Part shown: positions 9,993 through 20,057 of the stretch, in pieces | Position numbering within the stretch: the first letter of the stretch is position 1 | How the letters are laid out: each line of letters opens with the position of its first letter | DNA from: Qipengyuania qiaonensis | GTDB taxonomy: Bacteria; Pseudomonadota; Alphaproteobacteria; Sphingomonadales; Sphingomonadaceae | Assembly (NCBI RefSeq): GCF_019711515.1 | Contig: NZ_JAIGNO010000007.1 | Coordinates: forward strand, 118,103 to 182,102 | DNA: 64,000 nt | Direction of reading: 5' to 3' | Made by a program: the position numbers and the translations under genes | Notes under the pieces: generated by a model | What the model was told of the DNA's origin: nothing | What the model saw: the letters and a program-made list of their open reading frames with translations, nothing else | The model's database searches: none

Positions 9993-10589
9993 CTACCGGG
10001 AACGATAGAGTGCTGCCTCTGCGGCTCGGCGGCGGACGAGCCCTTGGAGAACCCGACCTGCCGCACGGTTCCAGCGACCGAATTCCTTTGCAGCAGCGTC
10101 GTAATCACCCGACAGATGCCGCTTGAGCAGGGTCGAATGTCCGATGGCGCCAGTGTTGTAATGGAAACTGACCAGCGCATCGAATTGAGCCTGATCGGTC
10201 GGCGCGCCGTCTAGCGCTTCCGCGACATCGCGCGCATGGCGCTCGATATCCAGGGCCAGGCGCGCATCGCATTGCTGCTGGGTCCAGACGGTTCCTTTGC
10301 CGATGCCCGGGCCCGTGGCGCCCCAGCCAATTGTCCAGGGGCTTCCACCGGTGCCGGGGTCCGGATAGGCCTCGACCAAGCCGTCCGGTCGCAGGCGCGC
10401 GCAACCTTCGAACTCTCGGATGAGCCGGATGCCCTGAGGGCCGATACTGTGCGACAGAGTGCCACAATCATCGATCCGCGGGAGATCGCCCATTGTCTCG
10501 ATTGCAGTGTCCAGGGCTTCGACTTCGGGTTGACTGAATGTCCTGCCCAGCAACTTCCTGACGGCATCGAATAGCGGTTTGCGGTACAT
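9993..10589 (-). CDS. GH24 lysozyme (phage-type endolysin family)
   Basis: Predicted muramidase cleaving the MurNAc-GlcNAc bond of peptidoglycan. The 198-aa protein has the GH24 core from about residue 50: catalytic Glu in REFEG (about 61), then YPDPGTGGSPWTIGWGAT with the likely Asp 77 and Thr 86, and the C-terminal FNTGAIGHSTLLK-like segment (here YNTGAIGHSTLLK). The first 45 residues are an extra N-terminal segment with no signal peptide, so export would need a holin or another route. No other phage genes surround it. It may be a domesticated phage gene, or belong to a distant gene-transfer-agent or lysis function; that is inference. Confidence 0.85.
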   Translation of the reverse strand: MYRKPLFDAVRKLLGRTFSQPEVEALDTAIETMGDLPRIDDCGTLSHSIGPQGIRLIREFEGCARLRPDGLVEAYPDPGTGGSPWTIGWGATGPGIGKGTVWTQQQCDARLALDIERHARDVAEALDGAPTDQAQFDALVSFHYNTGAIGHSTLLKRHLSGDYDAAAKEFGRWNRAAGRVLQGLVRRRAAEAALYRSR

Positions 10590-10658
10590 CTGAGGCCTCC
10601 GTGAAATGAGGCCGACGTATTAGGCACGCCCGGCGGGAGTAGGAAAACGAATTCTGGC

Positions 10659-10692
10659 AAAAAAATGGGCCGCCCGGTTTCCCGGACGACCC
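10659..10692 (-). terminator. intrinsic terminator of the autotransporter gene
   Basis: On the minus strand an 11-bp stem (arms 10682-10692 and 10667-10677, two G-U pairs, GAAA loop) is followed by A and a run of seven T (10659-10665). It lies 32 bases after the autotransporter stop. Confidence 0.85.
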
Positions 10693-10723
10693 TTGCCGCT
10701 TGAGCGCTGACTCCGCAGTTCGG

Positions 10724-13700
10724 TCAGAACTTGAAGGTCGCCATGGCCCGGTATGACTGTGCATTGGCGTTCTTGCGCGAGATCGTTGTGTCGACGCCAA
10801 GGCCGAACTGGACTGCGCCGGTACCGAACTGCGCCGATAGCCCGATTTCGCCCCAGTCCGAGTCCGTACTGGCTACGGCGAATGGCACGGCCGGACCATT
10901 GCCCGCTGCGAACTGCGCGCCAACGGCGAGAGGTCCGTCTTCGAATTCGTGCACCCAATCGGCATGAGCATCGATCTGCACCGTACCGCTAACCTTCTGG
11001 TAATCGAGCCCGATCCGTCCTTGCAGACTTTCGAAATCCTCGCGATCGATACGCAAGGCCAACGGACCTCCGGTCTCCTCGACGACATCGAAGGAATGGT
11101 CCGCATAACGCAGCTCGACGCCCGGCGAGATCGTACCGAAGGCACCTTCGATATCGTACGAAACGCCTACTGCGGCGGCAAGCCCGCCATCGCTGCTTTC
11201 GCTCGTCAGTGTTTGCGTATCGCCGACGAAAGACACCGTCCGGGTGGTATCGATATCGACATCTGTGAGGCTGACCTGACCGTCGACAACGATACCGACC
11301 TCGGTTTTAACACTGCCGTAGAGCGATACGGCGAGCATCTTGGAGTCCGCTTCCTGACCGAGAACCACGTCCGCTTCGAGATCCGAGTAGTAGGCCGACA
11401 GGCCGACCATCGAACTCTCGCTGGGGAAATACTCGATGCCCCCAGCGAAGAAATAGCCATCCACATCGGTTTTCTCGGTGGTGTAGCCGGGCGTGGACGT
11501 CCCGCTGCCCCGGATAAGCCCGCCAGCTACATAGATGCCCACATCCTCGCGAATGGCGCCTTGCTGGACGCGGGTCGGTTCGCTGGCCTGGTCGAGGCCT
11601 AGCGCGCCGGCCAGCACCGGTTGGCTGCTGCGCGAGGTCGTCATTTGAGCGGTCTGGATCGGGCTCCCGAGTGTGGCAATGGTGCCGCCCGAGCTGGCCA
11701 GATCCGATTCGCGCAGACGCGAAGCGTTGAACGACTGGAGATGGTTGTAGGATTGTGCCGTCAGCTGACGGACAGCTGATTCCGCGACCGGGGCCAGGCC
11801 TTCAAAAGTAGCCTGGATGGTATCGGCATCGGCAAAGTCCAACACATAGAGGTAGGCCAGGGCCGCGTTGGTGCGGTTCTGGTCGAACAGCTGCGCATAG
11901 CTTACCTGCACCGGGTCGGTGCTGTCGATCGCCGTAGCGTAGCTCGCAACGATGATCTCCATCAGCACGGCGGTATCGGTGTAGGTGAACGTCTGGCTGA
12001 GAATGGCCGAGATATCGCCCTCGACGAAGGTACCGGTCACGCCGCCATCCGCAGTCAGCACGGTAAACTGCTGACCATTGCCATAGGCCGGCGTCCCACT
12101 GCCTAGACCGATGGCCACGACGCCACCGACCGATGCTTCACCCGTAACCGCAACGAGGTCCGAAGCGCCGTCCGCGCCGATGTCGATCATCAGGGTCGAA
12201 CCTGAGGAGAGGACGAGCGAACCGTCGATGGTCAGCGTGTCGATGCCGCCGATCGTACCCGGCGAAATCGCGCCCATGATGTTGGTCACGAAAGGCGCCG
12301 TGATCGTGCCGCCTCCCTGAAGGGCCCCGCCAAAGAGCGTGTAGTCGCCAACCGAGTTCAGTGCGCCATCGACTGTGATCGTGCCGCCGAACTGGCTGAT
12401 GTCGATCAGCGAAGTCAGGCTGCCATCGGCGGTGATATTCAGGCCGGCGGTGCTCAGCACGGTCAGGCGGTCGATCGTAACCGCGCTGCTCAGCGTAGTG
12501 GTTCCAGCATTGCCCAGTGTTACGTCGAAGTAACGTGGGTCGACGTTCACGGTGGCATCCGTGCTGACGACCGGATCGATATTGTCGGGCACGAAGTCCG
12601 ACGCGCCGGGCAGGCCGTTGTCTAGCGTCGGATCGGGCAGTGGATCGTCCGAAAATTCAGGACTGCCGCCATCGCTGGCATGTGGTGCTTCCTCGGAGAA
12701 TTCCGGAGCGCCGTTCTGGCTTTCATGGGCATTGATCAGGCTATCACGCGATAGGGCACCGCTACTACCGAAGGCTACGCCTTCCGCGGCACTGGCCGTT
12801 TCGGGAGTAGCACTGGTGCCGCCGCCAAGCGCGTCGAGCATGTCGGCGTCGGCTTTGCCGATACCCGAACTCATTGTGTCGCCAACGTTGCGGGCCGGAG
12901 GGGTGAACTCGCCGGTGGACAAATCCTGGCATCCATCGCCGAGATTGTCGCCTTCGGGATCGAAGCAGACCTCGCCCCACTCGGGAGCGCCGCCCTCGGT
13001 CCCGGCCCCCGGCGATGTCGGCACACCGTTCACGATATTGCCGTCTGCGTCGATGATGCGGTAGTTCGGATCCAGCGTGGTTTCCCAGTGGCTTGCATCT
13101 TCCCAAGCACCGTCGCCCGCCTTGGCGGTGACGTAACGGTAGGGATTGTTCGCGGCGATCCAGTCCCAGTACAGGAACAATGGCTGGTAAAAGCTTTCGG
13201 TACCGTAGCTCGAGAACTCCTGCGCCCCAAAGAAGCGCGAGCCGCCCGACAGAACACCAATGACAAGATCTTCATCGGTGATCGCGTTGTTGGCGGCGTC
13301 GAGGATCAGCGGACCACCCGAGTCGCCACCGGCTGTCGTGCCCTCGTTTTCGCGGGGTTCGTCTTTGTAGAGGTTGAAGTCGAACGGGTTGGTCTTGTTG
13401 GGATCGTCGAAGTCTAGACGATACAGGACCTGCGGCAGGTCGCCGGAAGGATCGCCAAACAGGAAGGTGTTGCGCGCGTCGAACGAGGTGAGCGAACCGA
13501 TCATGTTCTCGGCCGCGCGGCGGCGCCAATCGATGCCTTGGATGTCGCCATTCGTGCCGTTGCCAGAACGGCCGTAACCGGTGATGTTCACGTGATAGCC
13601 GGTGCCGTCGACATCGTCGATCGCGCCTGGGTCCGGGAGCGGCGAGAACAGCAGCGACCAGGTCGGCAGATTGGCTGCCGGAGTGTCGAGGCTGGCGATC

Positions 13701-14170
13701 GCTACGTCGCCTTCGAGGAAGCCGAGCGCGGCTGGATCCTCGAGCGAACGCGGGTCGTAGTAGATGCGGTTGACATTGAAGACCGCCAGATCCGGGTTGC
13801 TCTGAAAGCCTGCAAACCAGTTCTGAAACCCGGGAAGGGCGTTAGGGTTGAAGGACCACGCAGCGGGGACATTGTCGACGTTGTAATCGGTCGCGGCGCG
13901 ATCGTTGACGCAGTGCGCCGCAAAAAGGACAGTTCGCGGATTGATCAGAGATCCCGAGCAGACGAAACCATCAGCGCGAAAAAACATGCCTATGCCGCTG
14001 AATTCGTCATCGGTATCGAGGGCACCGCCTTCCGAACGATCTGCGTTCGGATCGACATTGTCGTTCGGCACGATCGCATGCGCAGGCGTGCTCAGTGCAA
14101 CCGCCGACAGGGCAATAGTAGCCGCGCCAGCCATAAGCCGTCCGCCCATGCGGGTGAAATTAGATTTCAT
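10724..14170 (-). CDS. autotransporter with trypsin-like (S1) protease passenger
   Basis: 1148-aa type V secreted protein. Signal peptide to about residue 32 (STPAHA). The S1 protease domain (about 33-345) has the complete triad: His86 in TVLFAAHC, likely Asp155 in GDVAIASL, Ser284 in GGDSGGPL; Cys71/Cys87 suit the usual disulfide. A Pro/Glu/Ser-rich linker with two similar PEFS units follows, then beta-helix passenger repeats (about 530-720) and a C-terminal autotransporter barrel (about 880-1148) ending in FKF. ATG 14170 has GGAGGGA 8 bases upstream; an in-frame ATG 51 bases earlier would spoil the signal peptide. The substrate is unknown. Confidence 0.9.
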   Translation of the reverse strand: MKSNFTRMGGRLMAGAATIALSAVALSTPAHAIVPNDNVDPNADRSEGGALDTDDEFSGIGMFFRADGFVCSGSLINPRTVLFAAHCVNDRAATDYNVDNVPAAWSFNPNALPGFQNWFAGFQSNPDLAVFNVNRIYYDPRSLEDPAALGFLEGDVAIASLDTPAANLPTWSLLFSPLPDPGAIDDVDGTGYHVNITGYGRSGNGTNGDIQGIDWRRRAAENMIGSLTSFDARNTFLFGDPSGDLPQVLYRLDFDDPNKTNPFDFNLYKDEPRENEGTTAGGDSGGPLILDAANNAITDEDLVIGVLSGGSRFFGAQEFSSYGTESFYQPLFLYWDWIAANNPYRYVTAKAGDGAWEDASHWETTLDPNYRIIDADGNIVNGVPTSPGAGTEGGAPEWGEVCFDPEGDNLGDGCQDLSTGEFTPPARNVGDTMSSGIGKADADMLDALGGGTSATPETASAAEGVAFGSSGALSRDSLINAHESQNGAPEFSEEAPHASDGGSPEFSDDPLPDPTLDNGLPGASDFVPDNIDPVVSTDATVNVDPRYFDVTLGNAGTTTLSSAVTIDRLTVLSTAGLNITADGSLTSLIDISQFGGTITVDGALNSVGDYTLFGGALQGGGTITAPFVTNIMGAISPGTIGGIDTLTIDGSLVLSSGSTLMIDIGADGASDLVAVTGEASVGGVVAIGLGSGTPAYGNGQQFTVLTADGGVTGTFVEGDISAILSQTFTYTDTAVLMEIIVASYATAIDSTDPVQVSYAQLFDQNRTNAALAYLYVLDFADADTIQATFEGLAPVAESAVRQLTAQSYNHLQSFNASRLRESDLASSGGTIATLGSPIQTAQMTTSRSSQPVLAGALGLDQASEPTRVQQGAIREDVGIYVAGGLIRGSGTSTPGYTTEKTDVDGYFFAGGIEYFPSESSMVGLSAYYSDLEADVVLGQEADSKMLAVSLYGSVKTEVGIVVDGQVSLTDVDIDTTRTVSFVGDTQTLTSESSDGGLAAAVGVSYDIEGAFGTISPGVELRYADHSFDVVEETGGPLALRIDREDFESLQGRIGLDYQKVSGTVQIDAHADWVHEFEDGPLAVGAQFAAGNGPAVPFAVASTDSDWGEIGLSAQFGTGAVQFGLGVDTTISRKNANAQSYRAMATFKF

Positions 14171-14332
14171 CAGAAATGTCCCTCCGGAAATGATATACGT
14201 CCGCGCGCCCAACTCGCGCATGCGATTGTTCTAGAACGGGGAAGAACGAAAAGAAAAGGCCCTAACCTTCTCGATGCGTCGGGTTTACCGCATGCCTGTG
14301 GCCCCGAAGACGCACTTCTTTACACTTCAATG

Positions 14333-14362
14333 AAAAGGGCGACCGGATCGCTCCGGTCGCCC
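14333..14362 (-). terminator. intrinsic terminator of glnBA
   Basis: Perfect 11-bp stem on the minus strand (arms 14352-14362 and 14337-14347, GCGA loop) followed by TTTT. It sits 38 bases downstream of the glnA stop. The rest of the 230-base gap (14171-14400) shows no gene and must hold the autotransporter promoter. Confidence 0.88.
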
Positions 14363-14400
14363 TGTCACTTCACTGATTTCCGCGGCTGAGCGGTCAGCAA

Positions 14401-15810
14401 TCAGGCACTGTAATACATATCGAACTCGGCCGGGCATGGCGTGGTTTCGACGCGCAGGACCTCTTCCCACTTCAGTTCGGCATAGGCGTCGATCTGATCC
14501 TTGGTGAAGACGTCGCCCTTGAGCAGGAATTCGTGGTCGGCCTCGAGCGATTCCAGAGCTTCGCGCAGCGAACCGCAGACGGTCGGAACCTCGGCAAGCT
14601 CTGCGGGCGGCAGGTCGTAGAGGTTCTTGTCCATCGCTTCGCCCGGGTGAATCTTGTTGGTGATGCCGTCTAGGCCCGCCATCAGCAGCGCGGCATAGGC
14701 GAGATAGGGGTTTGCCATCGCGTCGGGGAAGCGGAACTCCACGCGCTTCGCCTTGTCACCCGCACCATAGGGGATACGGCAGGAAGCCGAACGGTTACGC
14801 GCCGAGTAAGCCAGCAGGACTGGGGCTTCGAAGCCCGGCACCAGCCGCTTGTAGCTGTTGGTGGTCGGGTTGGTGAAGGCGTTCAGCGCCTTGGCGTGCT
14901 TGATGACGCCGCCGATGTAGTAGAGGCAGTTTTCGCTGAGACCACCATACTGGTTCCCGGCGAAAGTCGGCTTGCCGCCGTCCCAGATGGACATGTGGGT
15001 GTGCATGCCCGAGCCGTTATCGTCCTTGATTGGCTTGGGCATGAACGTCGCGGTCTTGCCGTAGATATGCGCGACCTGGTGCACGACGTATTTGTAGATC
15101 TGCATGTTGTCGGCGGTTTCGACCAGCGTGCCGAAGGTCAGGCCCAGTTCGTGCTGCGCCGCGGCCACCTCGTGGTGGTGCTTGTCGCAGTTGAGGCCCA
15201 TTTCGATCATGGTGGAAACCATTTCACCGCGGATGTCGACAGCGCTGTCGACCGGGGCGACGGGAAAATAGCCGCCTTTTGCGCGCGGACGGTGGGCGAG
15301 GTTCCCGCTTTCATATTCCTTGCCGGTGTTGGTCGGCAGCTCGATATCGTCGATGGCGTATCCCGAGCCGGCATACCCGTCTTCGAAGCGAACGTCGTCG
15401 AACATGAAGAATTCCGCTTCGGGGCCGACATAGATCGTGTCGCCAATACCGGTCGACTTGAGGAAGGCTTCGGCGCGCTTCGCAGTCGTGCGCGGGTCCC
15501 TAGCATACCATTCGCCGGTCGACGGTTCGACGATGTCGCAGAACAGGATCATCATCGGTTCGGCGCTGAACGGGTCAACATAGACACGTTCGAGGTCAGG
15601 CTTGAGGATCATGTCGCTTTCGTTGATGACCTTCCAGCCGGCGATCGACGAACCGTCGAACATCAGGCCATCTTCCAACTGGTCCTCGTCGAGCGTCTTG
15701 GCGACCATGGTAAGGTGCTGCCATTTGCCCTTGGGATCGGTGAAGCGCAGGTCGACCCACTCGATACCGTCGTCCTCGATCTGTTTCAGGACCTTCTTTG
15801 CACTCGACAT
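14401..15810 (-). CDS. glnA: type I glutamine synthetase
   Basis: Makes glutamine from glutamate, ammonia and ATP; the dodecameric GSI is the main ammonia-assimilating enzyme. 469 aa is the normal length. Signatures: FDGSSIAGW near residue 50, the ATP-binding [14 protein letters not shown] region, and the adenylylation site Tyr about 398 in NLYDLPP, showing the beta subtype controlled by GlnE. GGAGG lies eight bases before the ATG. It follows glnB by 54 bases on the same strand, the usual glnBA order of Alphaproteobacteria, and ends at a strong terminator. Confidence 0.97.
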   Translation of the reverse strand: MSSAKKVLKQIEDDGIEWVDLRFTDPKGKWQHLTMVAKTLDEDQLEDGLMFDGSSIAGWKVINESDMILKPDLERVYVDPFSAEPMMILFCDIVEPSTGEWYARDPRTTAKRAEAFLKSTGIGDTIYVGPEAEFFMFDDVRFEDGYAGSGYAIDDIELPTNTGKEYESGNLAHRPRAKGGYFPVAPVDSAVDIRGEMVSTMIEMGLNCDKHHHEVAAAQHELGLTFGTLVETADNMQIYKYVVHQVAHIYGKTATFMPKPIKDDNGSGMHTHMSIWDGGKPTFAGNQYGGLSENCLYYIGGVIKHAKALNAFTNPTTNSYKRLVPGFEAPVLLAYSARNRSASCRIPYGAGDKAKRVEFRFPDAMANPYLAYAALLMAGLDGITNKIHPGEAMDKNLYDLPPAELAEVPTVCGSLREALESLEADHEFLLKGDVFTKDQIDAYAELKWEEVLRVETTPCPAEFDMYYSA

Positions 15811-15864
15811 TACAATTGCCTCCGTTTGAATTGAAATGGGTATGCGGGGCAGACCCGCAGGCGA

Positions 15865-16284
<420 letters not shown>

Positions 16285-16419
16285 CTAGGCGTAGCCGAAG
16301 ATTACGTGCGCGCCAAACGTACTCGACGCAATTTTTGCATCGATCGAGCGAAATTCGCGCAATCCCGGCGATGCCATTTCCCGACACTGCTTATGTGGCA
16401 GTCAGAAAATGCCCAAATA

Positions 16420-17358
16420 TTAGGCATTCTGTAGGAGAAGGCCGGTCATCTCGGGGAGTCCGCACATGAGATTGAGGCTCTGGACCGCTGCCCCGCTGGC
16501 GCCTTTGCCGAGATTGTCGAGCCGCGCGACCAACCGCGCATTCCAGCCGCCCTCGTTGCCGAAGACAAACAGCTCGAGGCCGTCCGAGGGCGCGGCGTCC
16601 GTTTCCAGCAGGAGCTCGCCCGCGGGCGTATCGTCGTGAACGGTGACGACCGCTGAGGCTGTGTAGAATTCTGCCAGCGCGTCGCGCAGGGCGTCGGAGT
16701 GCGGATCGTTCTGCATCGCACCGAGGTGCAACGGGACCTCGACGATCATGCCCCGATAGGCGGGAACGACCGATGGCGCGAACAGTACCGGATGGTCGAG
16801 GCCGGCATGCACCTGCATCTCGGGCAGGTGCTTGTGCGCCAGATCAAGCGCATAGGTGCGAAACGCAATGTTCGGCTTGTCGATCATACGCTCGATTAAC
16901 GCCTTGCCGCCACCCGAATAACCGCTCACGGCGTTGACCGTATATGGCCAGTCCGCCGGCAGCAGCCCGGCGCGCACGAGTGGTGCGACCAGTGCGAGAA
17001 AGCCCGTCGGGTAGCATCCCGGGTTGCTCACCCGCAGGGCATCTGCCACCCGTTCTCTGCCCACGAGTTCCGGAAAGCCGTAGCACCAGCCCTCCGTTGT
17101 CCGGTGGGCGCTCGATGCATCGATCACCCGAGTTCGGCTGGCTGTATCGATCAGTTCCACAGCTTCGCGCGCGGCATCGTCCGGCAGACAGAGGATGGCG
17201 ATGTCTGCCTCGTTCAACGCGTCGCGGCGGGCCTCCGCATCCTTGCGCCGGTCATCGTCCAGTCGCAGAAGTTCGAATTCGCCACGCCCTTCGAGCCGGT
17301 CGGCAATCTCGAGGCCGGTGGTCCCGGCGGCGCCATCGATGAATATTGTGTGTGTCAT
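16420..17358 (-). CDS. argC: N-acetyl-gamma-glutamyl-phosphate reductase (short type)
   Basis: NADPH-dependent reduction of N-acetylglutamyl phosphate to the semialdehyde, third step of arginine synthesis. 312 aa matches the short type-2 ArgC. Visible: dinucleotide-binding FIDGAAGTTGLEIADRL at residues 6-22, the catalytic Cys115 in SNPGCYPTGF, and GYSGGGKALIE. ATG 17358 overlaps the stop of the upstream SH3 gene by four bases (ATGA), which fixes the start and suggests coupling with it and the aminopeptidase. No other arg genes are near. Confidence 0.95.
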   Translation of the reverse strand: MTHTIFIDGAAGTTGLEIADRLEGRGEFELLRLDDDRRKDAEARRDALNEADIAILCLPDDAAREAVELIDTASRTRVIDASSAHRTTEGWCYGFPELVGRERVADALRVSNPGCYPTGFLALVAPLVRAGLLPADWPYTVNAVSGYSGGGKALIERMIDKPNIAFRTYALDLAHKHLPEMQVHAGLDHPVLFAPSVVPAYRGMIVEVPLHLGAMQNDPHSDALRDALAEFYTASAVVTVHDDTPAGELLLETDAAPSDGLELFVFGNEGGWNARLVARLDNLGKGASGAAVQSLNLMCGLPEMTGLLLQNA

Positions 17359-17702
17359 TGCTCGGAGGCGAGCATGCCGAGCCGGACGTATCCGCTCGGG
17401 CCCGCCGGGCCGCAGGCAATCCATGCCCAATCGCCCGCGCAATCGAGCAGCTCGATCTCCTGGCCCGCATCGAGCGTTGTGCCGTTGCCAGCATCGTCGC
17501 GCATGGCCAGCTTCAGGGTCGCGGCTGTGTCGCCGATGCGGCGCCGTTGCGGAATGACATAGTGCGCCGCCAGATAGTTCTTCGCGAGTGCGATGTGGGC
17601 GAGGTCGCCGCGCAATGGCAACGTACCCGGCGCTGGTTTCTCGACCGGGCCGTTCAGTCCAACGATATCTTCGGGTAGGGAATAGCTGGCTTGAGCAGTC
17701 AC
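17355..17702 (-). CDS. SH3-type protein resembling the N-terminal domain of C40 (NlpC/P60) peptidases
   Basis: 115-aa protein from the GTG at 17702. It consists of the segment LPLRGDLAHIALAKNYLAAH and a bacterial SH3 fold ending GDWAWIACGPAGPSGYV, which in related sphingomonad proteins precedes a catalytic NlpC/P60 domain. Here the frame stops after the SH3 part and the next gene, argC, begins at once, so the Cys-His catalytic domain is absent. No signal peptide is seen. The open frame continues up to 17780 but without family-like residues. It could be a stand-alone wall-binding module or a truncated peptidase. The start is uncertain. Confidence 0.6.
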   Translation of the reverse strand: MTAQASYSLPEDIVGLNGPVEKPAPGTLPLRGDLAHIALAKNYLAAHYVIPQRRRIGDTAATLKLAMRDDAGNGTTLDAGQEIELLDCAGDWAWIACGPAGPSGYVRLGMLASEQ

Positions 17703-17776
17703 GCTGTGTGCAAAATCCGGTTGTGAACGTTGCGGGCGCTTAGCCCCGCAGGGCCATTCAAGCAAGGCAGCGCCCG

Positions 17777-19165
17777 TCAAGCTTCACCGAAACGGCCACG
17801 AAGCATATGCCATGCAGCCCGAAGACCATAGGCATCGCCGCCCTTCGGACGGCCCGGTTTCGGCTGCGGACGCCAGGCAAAGGTATCGAAATGTGCCCAA
17901 TCGATGCCTTCGCCGACGAACCGGTCCAGGAATAGACCCGCCACGCTCGCCCCGGCAAACGCGTTGCCATGGGCATTGTTGGTGTCGGCGATGTCGGAAT
18001 TGAGCCATTCCCGGTAAGCGTCGGGCAGCGGCAGACGCCAAGGTTCGTCGTCATGCGCCTTGCCTGCCGCGATCAATTCCTCCGCCGTCGCATCCTCACG
18101 CGTCATAAGCGCCGGATAGTCGGGGCCAAGGGCGACACGTGCGGCACCGGTAAGCGTTGCGAAGTCGATGATCAGTTCGGGCTTCTCCTCGCTCGCGCGC
18201 TGAAGCGCATCCCCAAGTATCAGACGGCCTTCGGCATCGGTATTGCCGATCTCGACCGTCAGCCCCTTACGGGTCTTGAGCACGTCGCCCGGTCTGAAGC
18301 TGTTGGAACTGATCGCATTTTCTACCGCCGGAACAAGTAGATGCAATCGCACGGGAAGACCGGCGCCCATAACCAGCCCGGCCAGCGCTATGGCATGGGC
18401 CGCTCCGCCCATATCCTTTTTCATCAGCAGCATTCCGGTCGAGCTTTTTACATCAAGTCCGCCGCTGTCGAAACAGACCCCCTTGCCGACGATGGCCAGG
18501 ACGGGGTCGCTCTCTTTTCCCCAGGTTAGATGCATGATCCGCGGAGCATGGTGACGCGCTGCCGCGCGACCCACTGCATGGACCATGGGATATTCCTGCT
18601 CGAGCGTGTCGCCCTTCGTGACAGTCAGCTTGGCCGAGTGCTCTTTCGCCAGCTTCTCGCATTGCTCTTCCAGCGCCGCGGGACCCATGTCTTCGGCCGG
18701 TGTGTTCACGAGGTCACGTACGAGGCAAACGGCCTGCGCTTCGGCAATCGCCGGATCGATTGCCTTCACGTCCTTGGTCAGCAGCACGCGTGGGCCGACC
18801 GGCCGATCCGCCTTCTTGTAGCGGTCGAAAACATATTGGGCCGTTTGCCAGCCATGAACGGCAGGACCCGGTTCTCCCTCGGCGCGACGGTAGGTACCTT
18901 CGGGCAGGCTCTCGGCCAGCTTGGCCATGCACCAACTCGAAAGATCTGCGGGATTTCCTACGCCTCCGACCGCGAACCAGCCGTCCCCATCAGGCACGAT
19001 CCCGACCTGGTAACCACTGCCATCGAATTTCTGCGCATCGAGCGCCGCCCGCTGGCTCGCAGAAAGCTTCTTCAACCAGCCAGGATATCCGTCGCGGTTG
19101 ACGAGGTGCAGGGAAATCGCATCCTGTCCTCGGTCGGGCTGGATAAGCGGCTGGTTGTCGGCCAT
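17777..19165 (-). CDS. M17 leucyl aminopeptidase family protein
   Basis: Cytosolic two-metal aminopeptidase that removes N-terminal residues from peptides. 462 aa from ATG 19165. The M17 catalytic half is complete: GKGVCFDSGGLDVKSS (metal and lysine region, about residues 225-240) and the signature NTDAEGRL (about 305-312), followed by DFATLTGAARVALG. AGGGG lies about 11 bases before the ATG; the open frame extends far upstream but that part is antisense to the next gene. It is divergent from the DUF3298 gene with 45 bases between them. The N-terminal half differs from E. coli PepA, so no symbol is given. Confidence 0.9.
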   Translation of the reverse strand: MADNQPLIQPDRGQDAISLHLVNRDGYPGWLKKLSASQRAALDAQKFDGSGYQVGIVPDGDGWFAVGGVGNPADLSSWCMAKLAESLPEGTYRRAEGEPGPAVHGWQTAQYVFDRYKKADRPVGPRVLLTKDVKAIDPAIAEAQAVCLVRDLVNTPAEDMGPAALEEQCEKLAKEHSAKLTVTKGDTLEQEYPMVHAVGRAAARHHAPRIMHLTWGKESDPVLAIVGKGVCFDSGGLDVKSSTGMLLMKKDMGGAAHAIALAGLVMGAGLPVRLHLLVPAVENAISSNSFRPGDVLKTRKGLTVEIGNTDAEGRLILGDALQRASEEKPELIIDFATLTGAARVALGPDYPALMTREDATAEELIAAGKAHDDEPWRLPLPDAYREWLNSDIADTNNAHGNAFAGASVAGLFLDRFVGEGIDWAHFDTFAWRPQPKPGRPKGGDAYGLRAAWHMLRGRFGEA

Positions 19166-19210
19166 ATTCGGAACGTACCCCTGTCTTTCGTCTTCGCAAA
19201 GGAAACCGTG

Positions 19211-20017
19211 ATGCGTGCGCCCCTGTTCCTGATTTCGCTCGCCCTGTCGAGTGCGGCCTGCTCGGACGGGGCCGAGTATGCGGAGAAAGCCGGGGTCGAG
19301 GAGACTGTAAGCGCAACGGCTTCGGCGACTACTGCTCCGGATGCCAAGGCCTATTCGGTTGAGCAGGAAACCGAACGCTACCAATTCGCCTATTCCTGGC
19401 CAGTCGAAGCGGCAGCCGAAGCCGGACTTGCCGCATATCTGAAAGAGAAATCCGATGCGATGCGCGCCGGTCTCGAGAAGGAAGCCGACGACGACTGGAA
19501 TGCGGCCGAGGGCCAAAGCTGGACCCCGCGTCAGCATAGCGCCTCCGAAGAATGGAGGGTCGTAGCCGATATTCCGGGATATCTCAGTCTTTCGGGCCAC
19601 CTCGCGACCTATTCCGGCGGGGCACATGGCATGTACGGTGTACAGTCGCTCGTGTGGGATCGGGAAGCGGGCAGGACCATGAAAGGTGTCGAGCTTTTCA
19701 ACTCGCCTGTTGCGCTGGAGCAGAGCCTTGGCAAAAGGCTTTGCGGTACGCTCAACAAGGAACGCGAAAAGCGGCGGGGCATGAAGATCGAAGAGGGCAG
19801 TGACGACATGTTCGACAAATGCCCGGGTCTCGACGAGGCGAGCGTGCTTGTCGGTTCTTCCAACGGTACTACCTTCGATCGGATTGCCGTCTATTTCGGA
19901 CCCTATGTCGCCGGTGCGTATGCGGAAGGCGACTACGAGCTTGATTTCGACGTCACGGCCAGCGTGCTCGATGCGGTTAAAGCGGAATACGCTGACGCAT
20001 TCAGCGTGCGCAGCTAG
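19211..20017 (+). CDS. DUF3298/DUF4163-type lipoprotein
   Basis: 268-aa predicted lipoprotein: signal peptide with lipobox SSAAC (Cys about 17), then a PdaC-like/DUF4163 part (about 45-140, YQFAYSWPVEAAAEAG, SGHLATYSGGAHGMYG) and a DUF3298 part (about 150-265, FGPYVAGAYAEGDYEL). The SGGAHG segment is typical of this pair of domains. Function is not established for the family; some relatives are tied to cell-wall or anti-sigma roles. ATG 19211 has AAGGA seven bases upstream. Divergent from the aminopeptidase gene. Confidence 0.82.
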   Translation: MRAPLFLISLALSSAACSDGAEYAEKAGVEETVSATASATTAPDAKAYSVEQETERYQFAYSWPVEAAAEAGLAAYLKEKSDAMRAGLEKEADDDWNAAEGQSWTPRQHSASEEWRVVADIPGYLSLSGHLATYSGGAHGMYGVQSLVWDREAGRTMKGVELFNSPVALEQSLGKRLCGTLNKEREKRRGMKIEEGSDDMFDKCPGLDEASVLVGSSNGTTFDRIAVYFGPYVAGAYAEGDYELDFDVTASVLDAVKAEYADAFSVRS

Positions 20018-20057
20018 GTATCTCGCAATTTCCGCCTGAGCGCACTATGTCGTGGGC

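Noticed and set aside
9993..10589. Prophage remnant around the lysozyme gene
   Set aside because: Flanking genes are ordinary exported proteins; no capsid, tail, holin or integrase gene is seen.
16408..16428. Inverted repeat AATGCC-N9-GGCATT as argC terminator
   Set aside because: Six-bp arms with an AT-rich loop, overlapping the stop codon and followed by few T; too weak to list as a terminator.
18530..19210. N-terminal extension of the DUF3298 gene
   Set aside because: The frame is open upstream but lies antisense to the aminopeptidase; the lipoprotein signal begins at ATG 19211 after a proper ribosome-binding site.
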